Assembly: GCF_001426545.1 (NCBI RefSeq)
Contig: NZ_LMEZ01000001.1
Coordinates: 735,397-799,396 of the forward strand
Direction of reading: 5' to 3'
Length of the DNA stretch: 64,000 nucleotides
Origin: Mycobacterium sp. Root135
Lineage (GTDB): Bacteria; Actinomycetota; Actinomycetes; Mycobacteriales; Mycobacteriaceae
Shown here piece after piece: positions 1 through 10,478 of this stretch (positions within the stretch are counted from its first letter, which is position 1; every line of letters begins with the position of its first letter). The position numbers and the translations under genes are program-made. The notes below the pieces were generated by a model. That model ran no database searches, was not told the origin of the DNA, and saw only the letters and a list, made by a program, of their open reading frames with translations.

Positions 1-321
1 GACACCCGCGGTCTCCAGATCGGCGAGGTATCGCTTGTCGGTGTTCCACGCCACCACGGCGGGGGCGTTGACGAGATTCGGAACGCGCTCGGTCCAGGCG
101 AGGAACTCGTCGAGCCGCTCCGTGTAATCCCACGTCGCCCGCGGGATGACGAGGTCGGCCTCCAGAGTCTCCGGGTCGTCCCAGGACAGCCACCGGGCGT
201 GCAGACCTCGCGACCTCAGCGCCGGAATCAGGCCGGCATCGTCGCCGTCACCCTCAATGAGAGCGCTGCAACCTGCGAGGACGATGCGGGGATGCCCAAC
301 GTCGGGCCGTGCGAGCTTCAC
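1..321 (-). CDS. ATP-grasp / RimK-like protein, N-terminal part only
   Basis: The first 107 residues of a reverse-strand gene run off the left edge. The start chosen is a GTG at 321, 18 bp from the divergent qor start. The fragment has a Rossmann-like beginning (RIVLAGCSALI), then a WDDPE...DLVIPRATWDYTER stretch and NAPAVVAWNTDKRYL. This matches the pre-ATP-grasp domain of the RimK/glutathione-synthase-like family, where a WDY motif and a W-N-x-DKRYL motif precede the ATP-grasp fold. The position divergent from qor fits the M. tuberculosis Rv1455 counterpart. The substrate is unknown and the catalytic half lies outside the window. Confidence 0.6.
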   Translation of the reverse strand, partial: MKLARPDVGHPRIVLAGCSALIEGDGDDAGLIPALRSRGLHARWLSWDDPETLEADLVIPRATWDYTERLDEFLAWTERVPNLVNAPAVVAWNTDKRYLADLETAGV

Positions 322-339
322 GTTGGAATGATAGGTGGC

Positions 340-1350
340 ATGTACGCGATCGAAGTGAAAGAAACCGGCGGCCCCGAAGTCCTCTCCTACGTCGAGAAGC
401 CCGAACCGACACCCGGCCCCGGGCAGGTGTTGATCAAGGCCGACGCCATCGGCGTCAATTTCATCGACACCTATTTCAGATCCGGCCTGTACCCGCGGCC
501 GCTCCCGTTCGTCGTCGGCACCGAGGTGTGCGGCACGGTGGCCGCCGTCGGCGACGACGTCGCGGCCCTCAACGTCGGTGATCGCGTCGTCACGGCCCAG
601 GCCGACGGCGCGTACGCCGAGTACACCGTCGCGCCAGCCGACTTCGTGGCCTACGTGCCGGACGCCGTCTCCGCCGAAGTCGCGGCGTCCTCGCTGCTGA
701 AGGGCATGACTGCGCACTACCTGCTCAAGTCCCTCTACCCCGTTCAGCAGGGCGACACGATCCTGGTGCACGCCGGCGCGGGCGGTGTCGGCCTGATCCT
801 CACGCAGTGGGCGACCAGCATGGCGGTCAAGGTCATCTCCACCGTCTCGACGAAGGCGAAGGCCGAGCTGTCCCGGCAAGCCGGCGCGGTGGAGGTGCTG
901 GACTACCCCGACGACACCGGCGGGCAGGAGCGAAGCGACCGGGGGATGTCAGCGGCGGAGTTCGGCGCCAGGATCAAGGAGCTCACCGGCGGCAACGGCG
1001 TCGCCGCCGTGTACGACGGGGTCGGTGCGTCGACCTTCGAGGCCAGCCTTGCCAGCCTGGCCGTCCGGGGCACGCTCGCGCTGTTCGGCGCATCCAGCGG
1101 CCCCGTGCCCCCGTTCGACCCGCAACGCCTGAACAGTGCGGGCTCGCTGTTCCTGACCCGGCCAACGTTGGCGCACTACACCCGCACCGCGGACGAGTTC
1201 TCCTGGCGAGCGGGCGAACTACTCGACGCGATTGCCACGGGGACGCTGTCGATCACCGTCAGCGAGCGCTACGCGCTGGCCGACGCGGGCAGGGCGCACG
1301 GCGATCTGCAGGGCCGCAAGACGGTCGGCTCCGTGGCGTTGGTTCCGTAG
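340..1350 (+). CDS. qor: NADPH:quinone oxidoreductase (zeta-crystallin-type MDR)
   Basis: 336 residues of the zinc-free medium-chain dehydrogenase/reductase family, expected to reduce quinones with NADPH in the cytosol. The N-terminal GroES-like domain carries VNFIDTYFRSGLYP near residue 40. The nucleotide-binding motif AGAGGVGL is near 145-152. The catalytic-zinc cysteine/histidine set of alcohol dehydrogenases is absent, as is typical of QOR. I chose the ATG at 340 over an upstream in-frame ATG because residue 1 onward (MYAIEVKETGGPEVL) matches the family start, and the longer form would run into the divergent gene. The arfB-like gene follows after 8 bp. Confidence 0.9.
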   Translation: MYAIEVKETGGPEVLSYVEKPEPTPGPGQVLIKADAIGVNFIDTYFRSGLYPRPLPFVVGTEVCGTVAAVGDDVAALNVGDRVVTAQADGAYAEYTVAPADFVAYVPDAVSAEVAASSLLKGMTAHYLLKSLYPVQQGDTILVHAGAGGVGLILTQWATSMAVKVISTVSTKAKAELSRQAGAVEVLDYPDDTGGQERSDRGMSAAEFGARIKELTGGNGVAAVYDGVGASTFEASLASLAVRGTLALFGASSGPVPPFDPQRLNSAGSLFLTRPTLAHYTRTADEFSWRAGELLDAIATGTLSITVSERYALADAGRAHGDLQGRKTVGSVALVP

Positions 1351-1358
1351 CTCGCGAC

Positions 1359-1790
1359 GTGGCAGACGATCTGGTGGTCACCCGGACCTTCGTGGTGCCG
1401 GCAGCCGAACTCAGCGAACGCTTCTCGAGGTCGTCGGGTCCGGGTGGCCAGGGTGTGAACACCGCCGACAGCCGCGTCGAGCTGTCCTTCGACCTGGCTC
1501 GCTCGCCGTCGGTCCCGGAACGGCTGCGGTATCAGATGCTGTGCCGACTGCGCACCCGGCTGACCGGCGGCGTGCTGACGGTGACGGCCAGCGAGCATCG
1601 TGGTCAGCTGCAGAATCGGGCGGCTGCGCGCGAGCGGATGGCGCGCCTGCTGCGGGCGGCCGCGGCGGCTCCCCCGCCGACCCGTCGGCCGACGAAGCCG
1701 TCACGGGGTGCCAAGGAGCGCCGTCTCGTCGACAAGAAGCGACGAGGGGGCATCAAGGAGGGGCGCCGCGGGGGCTGGGACGCGAGCTAG
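1359..1790 (+). CDS. arfB: ArfB/YaeJ-type peptidyl-tRNA hydrolase (ribosome rescue)
   Basis: 143 residues from a GTG start. The GGQ motif sits at residues 29-31 in the context SSGPGGQGVNTADSRVEL, the catalytic signature of class-I release-factor domains. There is no codon-recognition domain. The C-terminal tail (about residues 105-143) is rich in Lys and Arg, as in ArfB, which inserts its basic tail into the empty mRNA channel of stalled ribosomes and hydrolyses the peptidyl-tRNA. It follows qor by 8 bp and is probably co-transcribed. The role is inferred from the family. Confidence 0.88.
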   Translation: MADDLVVTRTFVVPAAELSERFSRSSGPGGQGVNTADSRVELSFDLARSPSVPERLRYQMLCRLRTRLTGGVLTVTASEHRGQLQNRAAARERMARLLRAAAAAPPPTRRPTKPSRGAKERRLVDKKRRGGIKEGRRGGWDAS

Positions 1791-1810
1791 CTGGTTAGCC
1801 GAAACCCTGG

Positions 1811-2770
1811 TTATCCAAAAACCCTGGGAAGCGCGAACGCCGAGTCGACGGCCAGTGCGCAGAACACCACGGCCAGATAGTTGTTGGACTGCAGGAACAA
1901 CCGCAGCGGCTTCACCGCCTCACCGCGCTTGACCCCGGCGTACAACTGGTGGGCCATCGTCAGGAACCAGGCGCCGGCCAGCAGCGCGACCGCGGCGTAC
2001 AGCCAGCCGGTGGCCAGCGCGAGGCCCAGCGTGGTCAACACCGTCAGCCAGGTGTAGATCAGGATCTGCTTGGTGACCTGACGCTCGGTGGCGACGACCG
2101 GCAGCATCGGGACGCCCGCAGCCTTGTAATCGTCCTTGTAGCGCATCGCCAACGCCCAGGTGTGAGGCGGCGTCCAGAAGAAGATGATGCCGAACATGAC
2201 CAGCGCGGGCCACTGGATGGTTCCGGTGACCGCCGACCAGCCGATCATCACGGGCATGCAGCCCGCGGCGCCGCCCCAGACGACGTTCTGTGACGTTCGG
2301 CGCTTCAGCAGCAGGGTGTAGATGAAGACGTAGAAGGCGATGGTCGCGACGGCGAGCACGCCGGAGAGCAGATTGGTGGTCCACCACAGCCAGGCGAAGG
2401 ACCCAACCGTCAGCACCAGACCGAAGATCAGGGCATGCCGGGTCGGGACGGCGGCACGGGCCAGGGGCCGCAGCGCGGTCCGCTTCATCACCTTGTCGAT
2501 GTCGGCGTCGGCCACGCAGTTCAACGTGTTGGCACCCGCGGCCGCGAGCATCCCGCCGAACAACGTGTTCAGGATCAGGAGTGGGTCGACGGTGCCGCGA
2601 TCGGCGAGCAGCATCGCCGGGATCGTCGTGACGAGCAGCAGCTCGATCACGCGGGGCTTCGTCAGCGCCAGGTAGGCGAGCAGGGTGGTTCGAACTCTCG
2701 CACCGAACCCCTTGCCCGGCGACGCCGAACCCTGCGCCTCGGGGGAAATACGGCGCTCGCGAATGCTCAC
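1811..2770 (-). CDS. ctaB: Protoheme IX farnesyltransferase (heme O synthase)
   Basis: 319 residues, a polytopic UbiA-family prenyltransferase that farnesylates heme b to heme O on the path to heme a of the aa3 oxidase. The first Asp-rich motif is at about residues 84-92 (NCVADADID), followed by [11 protein letters not shown] second motif region contains [14 protein letters not shown]. About nine hydrophobic segments are visible. The length is close to the usual actinobacterial 300-310 plus a polar N-terminus, so a slightly later start is possible. It is convergent with arfB and divergent from tkt. Confidence 0.93.
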   Translation of the reverse strand: MSIRERRISPEAQGSASPGKGFGARVRTTLLAYLALTKPRVIELLLVTTIPAMLLADRGTVDPLLILNTLFGGMLAAAGANTLNCVADADIDKVMKRTALRPLARAAVPTRHALIFGLVLTVGSFAWLWWTTNLLSGVLAVATIAFYVFIYTLLLKRRTSQNVVWGGAAGCMPVMIGWSAVTGTIQWPALVMFGIIFFWTPPHTWALAMRYKDDYKAAGVPMLPVVATERQVTKQILIYTWLTVLTTLGLALATGWLYAAVALLAGAWFLTMAHQLYAGVKRGEAVKPLRLFLQSNNYLAVVFCALAVDSAFALPRVFG

Positions 2771-2966
2771 GCAGTTGTTCTCCTCGAATTTCGCGGCAGC
2801 ACGCTGGCTTCTACTACAGGCGATGGTAGACCGTGGAACCGCGCGCTCACCAATACGGGGTGGCCGTTGGTGAACGCCCGGCCAACTTGGGTGACGCGGC
2901 CTGCGGCGATGTCACGGTCCGCACTAGGGTATTGGGTGACAGCTTGACGACACGAGGAGCTCGATC
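2771..2966. promoter_or_regulatory. Divergent ctaB / tkt promoter region
   Basis: This 196-bp non-coding stretch separates the divergent ctaB and tkt starts and should hold both promoters. On the + strand TAGGGT at 2925-2930 fits a mycobacterial SigA -10 (TANNNT) about 36 bp before the tkt start, though I see no convincing -35. A clear ribosome-binding site, GAGGAG at 2954-2959, precedes the tkt GTG at 2967. No other gene was found here. Promoter placement is an inference. Confidence 0.4.
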
Positions 2967-5060
2967 GTGACCACAACGGAAGAGATTTCCGCACTCACCC
3001 GCCCCAACCACCCCGAAGACTGGGCTGACGTCGACTCGGTCGCCGTCGACACGGTTCGGGTCCTGGCGGCAGACGCGGTTCAGAAGGTCGGAAACGGCCA
3101 CCCCGGTACCGCAATGAGCTTGGCGCCGTTGGCGTACACGCTGTTCCAGCGGCAGATGCGGCACGACCCCAGCGATGTGCACTGGCTCGGCAGGGATCGG
3201 TTCATCCTGTCCTGCGGGCACAGCAGCCTCACGCTGTACATCCAGCTGTACCTCGGCGGGTTCGGGCTCGAGCTCGAAGACATCGAGTCGCTGCGGACCT
3301 GGAAGTCGAAGACCCCCGGGCACCCGGAGTTCCGGCACACCAAGGGCGTCGAGATCACCACCGGGCCGCTGGGCCAGGGCCTGGCCTCGTCGGTCGGCAT
3401 GGCGATGGCCGCCCGCTACGAGCGCGGTCTCTTCGACCCCGACGCGGCGCCGGGAACCAGCCCGTTCGACCACTTCATCTACGTGATCGCCTCCGACGGC
3501 GACCTCGAAGAGGGCGTCACCAGCGAGGCCAGCTCGCTCGCCGGCACCCAGCAGCTCGGCAACCTGATCGTGTTCTACGACCACAACCAGATTTCGATCG
3601 AGCACGACACCAACATCGCGCTCTCCGAGGACGTCCCGGCCCGGTACCGCGCGTACGGCTGGCACGTTCAGGAGGTCGAGGGCGGCGAGAACGTCACCGG
3701 GATCGAGGAGGCCATCAAGGCCGCCAAGTCGGTGACCGACAAGCCGTCCTTCATCTCGGTGCGCACCATCATCGGCTATCCCGCACCCACCAAGATGAAC
3801 ACCGGCGGCGTGCACGGCTCGGCACTCGGCGACGAGGAAGTAGCCGCCACCAAGAAGATCCTCGGCTTCGATCCGGAGAAGACCTTCGAGGTGCGCGACG
3901 AGGTCATCGAGCACACCCGCAAGCTGGTCGACCGCGGCCGCGAGGCCCACGAGAAGTGGCAGCCGGAATTCGACGCCTGGGCCGAGCGTGAGCCAGAGCG
4001 CAAGAAGCTGCTCGACCGTCTGCTCGCCCAAGAGCTGCCCGACGGCTGGGACTCCGACGTGACGTACTGGGAGCCGGGCTCCAAGGCCGTCGCCACTCGC
4101 GCCGCCTTCGGCCAGGTGCTCAACGACGTCGCGCCGAAGCTTCCCGAATTGTGGGGCGGCTCAGCCGATCTCGCCGGAAGCAACAACACCACGATCAAGG
4201 ACGTGAAGTCGTTCGGTCCGCCGTCGATCTCCACCGAGGACTTCACGGCCGACTGGTACGGCCGGGTGCTGCACTTCGGCATCCGCGAGCACGCGATGGG
4301 TTCCATCCTGTCGGGCATCGTGCTACACGGGCCGACGCGTGCCTTCGGTGGCACGTTCCTGCAGTTCTCGGACTACATGCGGCCCGCGGTCCGGCTGGCG
4401 TCGCTGATGGACATCGACACCATCTACATCTGGACCCACGACTCGATCGGGCTCGGCGAGGACGGACCGACGCATCAGCCGATCGAGCACCTCGCCGCAC
4501 TCCGGGCGATCCCCAACCTGTCGGTGGTCCGGCCCGGTGATCCCAACGAGACGGCCTACGCCTGGCGCAGCATCGTGGCGCGCGGGAACGGCAGCGGCCC
4601 GGTCGGTTTCATCCTGACCAGGCAGGGCATCCCCGTACTCGAGGGCACCAGCTTCGAAGGGGTGAGCAAGGGCGGTTACGTCCTCGGCGGCGGGACCCCC
4701 GCCGACGACGCCGACGTCATCATCATCGGCACCGGTTCGGAGCTGCAGTTGGCGGTGGAGGCGAAGAAGTTGTTGGCGGAGAAGGACATCACCGCCTACG
4801 TCGTCTCGATGCCCTGCGTCGAGTGGTTCGAGAGCCAGCCCAAGGAGTACCGCGACAGCGTGCTGCCTCCCGAGGTGTCGGCCCGTGTCGCGGTCGAAGC
4901 CGCCGTCGCGCAGAGCTGGCACAAGCTGGTCGGCGACACGGGCGAGATCGTCTCCATCGAGCACTACGGCGAGTCGGCGGACGACAAGACGTTGTTCCGC
5001 GAGTTCGGCTTCACGGCGGAAGCCGTGGCAGCCGCTGCAGAGCGATCACTAGACAACTAG
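2967..5060 (+). CDS. tkt: Transketolase
   Basis: 697 residues from a GTG start with a good ribosome-binding site. This ThDP-dependent enzyme moves two-carbon units in the pentose-phosphate pathway. The N-terminal region has [16 protein letters not shown]. The ThDP/Mg motif GDGDLEEGV...FYDHNQISI lies near residues 175-210. The pyrimidine-binding domain has [14 protein letters not shown] and [20 protein letters not shown]. Length is normal. It is the first gene of the run tkt-tal-zwf-opcA-pgl, all forward with gaps of 8 bp or less, so one operon is very likely. Confidence 0.96.
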   Translation: MTTTEEISALTRPNHPEDWADVDSVAVDTVRVLAADAVQKVGNGHPGTAMSLAPLAYTLFQRQMRHDPSDVHWLGRDRFILSCGHSSLTLYIQLYLGGFGLELEDIESLRTWKSKTPGHPEFRHTKGVEITTGPLGQGLASSVGMAMAARYERGLFDPDAAPGTSPFDHFIYVIASDGDLEEGVTSEASSLAGTQQLGNLIVFYDHNQISIEHDTNIALSEDVPARYRAYGWHVQEVEGGENVTGIEEAIKAAKSVTDKPSFISVRTIIGYPAPTKMNTGGVHGSALGDEEVAATKKILGFDPEKTFEVRDEVIEHTRKLVDRGREAHEKWQPEFDAWAEREPERKKLLDRLLAQELPDGWDSDVTYWEPGSKAVATRAAFGQVLNDVAPKLPELWGGSADLAGSNNTTIKDVKSFGPPSISTEDFTADWYGRVLHFGIREHAMGSILSGIVLHGPTRAFGGTFLQFSDYMRPAVRLASLMDIDTIYIWTHDSIGLGEDGPTHQPIEHLAALRAIPNLSVVRPGDPNETAYAWRSIVARGNGSGPVGFILTRQGIPVLEGTSFEGVSKGGYVLGGGTPADDADVIIIGTGSELQLAVEAKKLLAEKDITAYVVSMPCVEWFESQPKEYRDSVLPPEVSARVAVEAAVAQSWHKLVGDTGEIVSIEHYGESADDKTLFREFGFTAEAVAAAAERSLDN

Positions 5061-5068
5061 GAGCATTG

Positions 5069-6187
5069 ATGACTCAGAACCCGAACCTGGCGGCGCTCAG
5101 CGCCGAAGGCGTGTCCGTATGGCTCGACGACCTGTCGCGTGAGCGGCTGCAGACCGGAAACCTGCAGACCCTCATCGACACGAAGAGCGTCGTGGGCGTC
5201 ACCACCAACCCGTCGATCTTCCAGGCAGCCTTGTCCAAGGGCGACGCCTACGACGCGCAGATCGCCGAGTTGGCCGAGCGTGGCGCCGACGTCGAGGCCA
5301 CCATCCGCACGGTGACCACCGACGACGTCCGCAACGCGTGTGATCTGTTGGCCAAGACCTACGAGGCCAGCGACGGCATCGACGGTCGGGTCAGCATCGA
5401 GGTCGACCCGCGGATGGCGCGCGACGCCGACAAGACGATCCTGCAGGCGATCGAGCTGTGGAAGATCGTCGACCGGCCCAACCTGTTGATCAAGATCCCC
5501 GCCACCGAGCAGGGTCTGCCCGCCATCACCGCGGTCATCGCCGAGGGCATCTCGGTCAACGTCACGCTCATCTTCTCGGTCGAACGGCACCGGCTGGTCA
5601 TGGATGCCTACCTCGAAGGTCTGGAGAAGGCCAAGGAGGCCGGACACGACCTCTCGAAGATCCACTCGGTGGCGTCGTTCTTCGTCTCACGCGTGGACTC
5701 CGAGATCGACGCACGGCTGGAGGCCATCGGTTCCGACGAAGCCATGGAGCTGCGCGGACAGGCCGGCGTGGCCAACGCCCGCCTCGCCTACGCCGCCTAC
5801 CAGCAGGTGTTCGTCGGTGGCGAGCGGTTCGAGGCACTGGCCGCCGACGGCGCCCGGGTGCAGCGGCCGCTGTGGGCCTCCACCGGCGTGAAGAACCCCG
5901 ACTACTCCGACACCCTCTACGTCACCGAGCTGGTCGCCAAGAACACGGTGAACACGATGCCCGAGAAGACGATGGACGCCGTCGCCGACCACGGCGAGGT
6001 CAAGGGCGACACGATCAGTGGCACCTCCGGTGCGGCCCAGATGCTGTTCGACCGGTTGGTCAACGTGGGCATCGACCTCACCGACGTCTTCCTGACGTTG
6101 GAGAACGAGGGCGTCGACAAGTTCGAGAAGTCGTGGGGTGAGCTGATCGAGGCGACCCAGGGTCAGTTGGACCAGAAGAAGTCCTGA
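5069..6187 (+). CDS. tal: Transaldolase
   Basis: 372 residues, the long actinobacterial type. It transfers the dihydroxyacetone unit between sugar phosphates in the pentose-phosphate pathway. The Schiff-base lysine is K142 in [16 protein letters not shown], and [13 protein letters not shown] is near the N-terminus. The start ATG at 5069 is preceded by CTAGGAGC 8 bp after tkt; an upstream in-frame ATG lies inside tkt and was rejected. zwf follows after 3 bp. Confidence 0.95.
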   Translation: MTQNPNLAALSAEGVSVWLDDLSRERLQTGNLQTLIDTKSVVGVTTNPSIFQAALSKGDAYDAQIAELAERGADVEATIRTVTTDDVRNACDLLAKTYEASDGIDGRVSIEVDPRMARDADKTILQAIELWKIVDRPNLLIKIPATEQGLPAITAVIAEGISVNVTLIFSVERHRLVMDAYLEGLEKAKEAGHDLSKIHSVASFFVSRVDSEIDARLEAIGSDEAMELRGQAGVANARLAYAAYQQVFVGGERFEALAADGARVQRPLWASTGVKNPDYSDTLYVTELVAKNTVNTMPEKTMDAVADHGEVKGDTISGTSGAAQMLFDRLVNVGIDLTDVFLTLENEGVDKFEKSWGELIEATQGQLDQKKS

Positions 6188-6190
6188 GCC

Positions 6191-7747
6191 TTGAGTAGCA
6201 CTTCGGTGGGCGACGAATGGCAGAACCCGCTTCGTGACAAGCTCGACAAGCGCTTGCCTCGGATTGCGGGTCCGTGTGCGGTGGTCATCTTCGGTGTTAC
6301 GGGAGACCTGGCCACCAAGAAGTTGATGCCGGCGATCTACGACCTGGCCAATCGCGGCCTGCTGCCGCCGACGTTCGCGTTGGTCGGTTTCGCGCGCCGC
6401 GACTGGCAGGACGAGGACTTCGGCAACATCGTGTTGAAGGCGGTGCAGGCACATGCCAGGACGCCGTTCCGGCAGGAGGTCTGGGACCGTCTCAACGAGG
6501 GAATCCGCTTCGTTCAGGGCACGTTCGACGACGCCGACTCCTTCGCACGGTTGAAGGAGACGCTGGACAAGCTGGACGCCGAACGCGGCACCGGCGGCAA
6601 CCACGCCTTCTACCTGTCGATCCCACCGAAGGCCTTCCCCACGGTGTGCGAGCAGCTGTCCACCTCAGGGCTGGCGCGACCCGAGGACGACCGGTGGAGC
6701 CGGGTCGTCATCGAGAAGCCGTTCGGTCATGATCTGGAGAGCGCCCGCTCGCTCAACAAGGTCGTCAACAGCGTCTTTCCCGAGTCGTCGGTGTTCCGCA
6801 TCGACCACTACCTGGGCAAGGAGACGGTGCAGAACATCCTGGCGTTGCGCTTCGCCAACCAGCTGTTCGACCCGATCTGGAACGCGCACTACGTCGACCA
6901 CGTGCAGATCACCATGGCCGAGGACATCGGGCTTGGTGGGCGTGGCGGCTACTACGACGGCGTTGGCGCCGCCCGTGACGTCATCCAGAACCACCTCACC
7001 CAGCTCCTGGCGCTGACTGCCATGGAGGAGCCGGTCAGCTTCAGTCCTGCCGAGTTGCAGTCCGAGAAGATCAAGGTGCTTTCGGCGACGCGGCTGGCAG
7101 AACCGGTGGGCGAGAACACCTCTCGCGGCCAGTACACCGCAGGTTGGCAGGGTGGCGAGAAGGTGGTCGGGCTGCTCGAGGAGGAGGGCTTCTCCCCGAC
7201 GTCGACCACCGAGACCTATGCCGCCATCACCCTCGAGGTCGACACCCGACGGTGGGCCGGGGTGCCGTTCTACCTACGTACGGGAAAGCGGTTGGGCCGC
7301 AGGGTGACCGAGATCGCCCTGGTGTTCAAACGCGCTCCGCACCTGCCGTTCGACGCCACGATGACCGACGAGCTCGGCAAGAACGCGTTGGTGATCCGCG
7401 TGCAGCCCGACGAGGGCATCACGCTGCGCTTCGGGTCGAAGGTGCCGGGCCACGCCATGGAGGTCCGCGACGTGAACATGGACTTCTCCTACGGGTCCGC
7501 GTTCGCCGAGGACTCCCCCGAGGCCTATGAACGACTGATCCTCGACGTCCTGCTCGGTGAGCCGTCGCTGTTCCCGGTCAACCAAGAGGTCGAATTGTCC
7601 TGGGAGATACTCGATCCCGCACTGGAGCACTGGGCGGCGTCGGACGCCGACGGCGGCAAGCCGGACCCGTACGAGTCGGGCGGCTGGGGTCCGGAATCGG
7701 CCACGGAGATGTTGGCCCGAACCGGGCGAGAATGGCGGAGGCCCTAA
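6191..7747 (+). CDS. zwf: Glucose-6-phosphate 1-dehydrogenase
   Basis: 518 residues from a TTG start 3 bp after the tal stop. It oxidises glucose 6-phosphate to 6-phosphogluconolactone with NADP+. The coenzyme motif is GVTGDLATKKLMPA near residue 35. The substrate and active-site motif RIDHYLGKETVQN carries the catalytic His-Asp pair. Length matches the mycobacterial Zwf2 type. The opcA and pgl genes next door complete the oxidative branch except 6-phosphogluconate dehydrogenase, which is not in the window. Confidence 0.96.
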   Translation: MSSTSVGDEWQNPLRDKLDKRLPRIAGPCAVVIFGVTGDLATKKLMPAIYDLANRGLLPPTFALVGFARRDWQDEDFGNIVLKAVQAHARTPFRQEVWDRLNEGIRFVQGTFDDADSFARLKETLDKLDAERGTGGNHAFYLSIPPKAFPTVCEQLSTSGLARPEDDRWSRVVIEKPFGHDLESARSLNKVVNSVFPESSVFRIDHYLGKETVQNILALRFANQLFDPIWNAHYVDHVQITMAEDIGLGGRGGYYDGVGAARDVIQNHLTQLLALTAMEEPVSFSPAELQSEKIKVLSATRLAEPVGENTSRGQYTAGWQGGEKVVGLLEEEGFSPTSTTETYAAITLEVDTRRWAGVPFYLRTGKRLGRRVTEIALVFKRAPHLPFDATMTDELGKNALVIRVQPDEGITLRFGSKVPGHAMEVRDVNMDFSYGSAFAEDSPEAYERLILDVLLGEPSLFPVNQEVELSWEILDPALEHWAASDADGGKPDPYESGGWGPESATEMLARTGREWRRP

Positions 7748-7748
7748 C

Positions 7749-8660
7749 GTGATCGTCGACCTGGAAGCCACCACCACCACGGCGGTGAACAAGAAGCTGG
7801 ACGGACTGCGGGAAGAGGGCGGCGCGTTCACGATGGCGCGGGTCCTCACCCTCGTCATCGCCCCGGACAGCGAGACCGTTCTCGAGGAGTCCATCGAGGC
7901 GGCCAACGCGGCCAGCCGCGAGCATCCCTGCCGCGTCATCGTGGTGCTGCCCGTCGACCGCGACGCCGCCGACGCCAAGCTCGACGCCCAGATCCGCGTC
8001 GGTCACGACGCCGGCGCGGGTGAGGTCGTGGTGCTCAAGCTGCACGGCCCACTGGCGGCGCAGGCCAGCAGCGTGGTGACGCCCTTCTTGCTGCCGGACA
8101 CCCCGGTGGTGGCGTGGTGGCCCGACGTCGCTCCGCGCGTGCCTGCACAGGACCCGTTGGGGCAGTTGGCGATTCGACGGATCACCGACGCCACCTACGG
8201 TGTCGACCCGTTGGCGTGCATCAAGAGCAGGCTCGAGGGTTACACCCCGGGTGACACCGATCTGGCATGGAGCCGGATCACCTACTGGCGGGCGATGCTG
8301 ACTTCGGCGCTGGACCAGGGCCCGCACGAAGACATCCAGTCGGCGTTGGTCTCGGGCCGCAAGGAGGAACCGGCGCTCGACATCCTGGCGGGCTGGTTGG
8401 CCAGCCGGATCGACGGTCCGGTGACACGCGCGGTCGGTGAGCTCAAGGTCGAGTTGGTCCGGGCCAGCGAGACGATCACCCTCAGCCGACCTCAGGAGGG
8501 CGTGACCGCCACCCTGGCGCGCACCGCCAAGCCCGAGGCAAAACTTCCGTTGGCGCGCAGGGAAACTCGCGAGTGCCTTGCGGAAGACATGCGTCGGCTC
8601 GACCCCGACGAGATCTACCTGGCCGCGCTGAAGGGAATCGCCGAGGTGCAATATGTCTGA
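7749..8660 (+). CDS. opcA: OpcA, glucose-6-phosphate dehydrogenase assembly protein
   Basis: 303 residues from a GTG start 1 bp after zwf; the length is as in other mycobacteria. OpcA has no catalytic role of its own and is known as an allosteric activator or assembly factor for Zwf in cyanobacteria and actinobacteria. Landmarks are [32 protein letters not shown] and a C-terminal [11 protein letters not shown]. It overlaps pgl by 8 bp, so the two are translationally coupled. An in-frame upstream extension lies in zwf and was rejected. Confidence 0.93.
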   Translation: MIVDLEATTTTAVNKKLDGLREEGGAFTMARVLTLVIAPDSETVLEESIEAANAASREHPCRVIVVLPVDRDAADAKLDAQIRVGHDAGAGEVVVLKLHGPLAAQASSVVTPFLLPDTPVVAWWPDVAPRVPAQDPLGQLAIRRITDATYGVDPLACIKSRLEGYTPGDTDLAWSRITYWRAMLTSALDQGPHEDIQSALVSGRKEEPALDILAGWLASRIDGPVTRAVGELKVELVRASETITLSRPQEGVTATLARTAKPEAKLPLARRETRECLAEDMRRLDPDEIYLAALKGIAEVQYV

Positions 8661-9393
8661 CACCGTGATCGAGACCTACGCCGACGCCGACACCCTCGTT
8701 GCCGCCGCGGGTGACCGGTTGGTCCTGGCGATCGTCGCAGCCATCGCCAAGCGCGACTCGGCCTACGTCGTGGTGACCGGCGGCGGCACCGGCGTCAAGC
8801 TGCTCAAGCACCTCGGCGACCACGACGACGCCATCGACTGGGCCAAGGTGCACTTGTTCTGGGGCGACGAGCGCTACGTGCCCGCCGACGACGACGAGCG
8901 CAACGACAAGCAGGCGCGCGAGGCGTTGCTGGACCACATCGCCATCCCGGCGGCCAACGTGCACGCGATGCCGGCGAGCGACGGCGAGTTCGGTGACGAC
9001 GTCGACGCCGCAGCGCTGTCCTACGAACAGGTGCTGGCCGCCAACGCTCCCGACGGCTCGCCGACACCTGCCTTCGACGTCCACCTCCTCGGTATGGGCG
9101 GAGAAGGGCATGTCAACTCGCTCTTCCCGCACTCCGCGGCGACCGGTGAGACCGAGCGCATGGTCGTCGGCGTCACCGGCTCCCCCAAGCCACCGCCGGT
9201 GCGGATCACCCTGACGCTGCCCGCCGTCGTCCGGTCACGCGAGGTGTGGCTCGTCGTCTCCGGGTCGGAGAAGGCCGAGGCCGTGGCCGCCGCTGTCGGC
9301 GGCGCGTCGGCGGACGACGTGCCCGCAGCGGGTGCCGTCGGTCGCGACGCCACTGTGTGGCTGCTGGACAAAGCTGCCGCGGCAAATCTGTAG
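8653..9393 (+). CDS. pgl: 6-phosphogluconolactonase
   Basis: 246 residues of the NagB/RpiA-like fold (DevB type). It hydrolyses 6-phosphogluconolactone, the product of Zwf. Visible motifs are [33 protein letters not shown] and [16 protein letters not shown], the last carrying the expected active-site region. It ends the pentose-phosphate operon and its start overlaps opcA by 8 bp. A convergent membrane-protein gene ends 28 bp further on. Confidence 0.94.
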   Translation: MSDTVIETYADADTLVAAAGDRLVLAIVAAIAKRDSAYVVVTGGGTGVKLLKHLGDHDDAIDWAKVHLFWGDERYVPADDDERNDKQAREALLDHIAIPAANVHAMPASDGEFGDDVDAAALSYEQVLAANAPDGSPTPAFDVHLLGMGGEGHVNSLFPHSAATGETERMVVGVTGSPKPPPVRITLTLPAVVRSREVWLVVSGSEKAEAVAAAVGGASADDVPAAGAVGRDATVWLLDKAAAANL

Positions 9394-9421
9394 GCATGGC
9401 GCCCCATGACACGAGTGGTCG

Positions 9422-10420
9422 TCAGTCCGTAGGAACCCGGCTCGTGCGGCGCAGCGCCCACCACCCGAGGACTCCGACGATCGCGAGCATCGCGACGTTG
9501 TGTCCGTACTTCGGTATGGGTGCCACCTCCCCACCAACGGGGTCGCCGACGAATGCGAGGACGCCGCGGGCCATCAGGACTCCCAGACCCACGGCCGCGA
9601 CGTGTGTCGTCGTCCACGAGGGCGACGACGACGATCGCGTGAGCAGCCACCCTCCGAGGAGTCCGGTGCACAGGTACACCGTCACGCCCGGCCATGTCGG
9701 TGGAACGGCTTCCATCACCAACCCGAGCGCTCCGGCCGCCGCCACCGCCGTGCCCACCCCCACCGCAGGCCGTGGTGACGGCGTCACCCGGGGCTTGCTT
9801 CTGCTGCCCACCCACGCTGCCAGACCGAACAGGATCGTGACCACGGCGGTGCTGCCGATCAACTGCATGGTGCTGGCTGAGTGCGACTCCGGGTCTGCGA
9901 CGATCATCGCGGCCGTCGCACCGTAGGCCATTACTGCGAGCGCGACACCCCATGGAGTCAGCCACGACCGTTTCGCGGACGTCGGGTGCCATGCTTCCGC
10001 GATGGCGATTGGCGCACCGAAGCTGAAGATCATGTGCCCGAACACGAAAGTCGCCGCGTTGTAGGCAGATATGCCGAGGACCGGCAGCCAGGTTCCTTCG
10101 CGGGCCTGTTGCCATCCGTCGTAGCCCTGATAGTCGATGCTGAACAGGGACTGGTCGACGAGACAGCATTGGACGACACCCAATCCGGCGTAGAACAGCA
10201 ACAGGCTGCCCCATCCCCAGCCGTGTCGGCGTACCAGCTCACGGACCAGCAGTGCAGGGGCGCCGTACAGAGCGCTGAAGAAGACGAGCCCGAACGCCAC
10301 TTGCCCGGCATGCCCGGTGCTGGGACCGTATCCCGAGAGCAACTCGGCGCCAACACCACACAGTGCAGCGCTCGCAAGGACGCGAAACGCCCTCTCTGGA
10401 TTCGTCGACATCGACACCAC
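9422..10420 (-). CDS. Polytopic membrane protein of unknown function
   Basis: 332 residues with about nine hydrophobic segments and no recognised domain. A conserved-looking stretch is RELVRRHGWGWGSLLLFYAG, followed by FSIDYQGYDGWQQ. A later start (MSTNPER, 4 codons in) is possible. It is convergent with pgl and divergent from the small-helical-protein/P450 operon. In M. tuberculosis pgl is followed directly by the small-protein gene, so this looks inserted relative to that order. Function is not known. Confidence 0.7.
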   Translation of the reverse strand: MVSMSTNPERAFRVLASAALCGVGAELLSGYGPSTGHAGQVAFGLVFFSALYGAPALLVRELVRRHGWGWGSLLLFYAGLGVVQCCLVDQSLFSIDYQGYDGWQQAREGTWLPVLGISAYNAATFVFGHMIFSFGAPIAIAEAWHPTSAKRSWLTPWGVALAVMAYGATAAMIVADPESHSASTMQLIGSTAVVTILFGLAAWVGSRSKPRVTPSPRPAVGVGTAVAAAGALGLVMEAVPPTWPGVTVYLCTGLLGGWLLTRSSSSPSWTTTHVAAVGLGVLMARGVLAFVGDPVGGEVAPIPKYGHNVAMLAIVGVLGWWALRRTSRVPTD

Positions 10421-10478
10421 AGGCTAGCTGCTTGCGATCTGCAACGGCGGCCAACCAGAAGCAGCCATACTGACTGCC

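Noticed and set aside
2847-4031. Long reverse open frame across the tkt gene
   Set aside because: It is the high-GC shadow of tkt and lacks a family or ribosome-binding site; the same holds for the long frames opposite ppc, opcA and metK.
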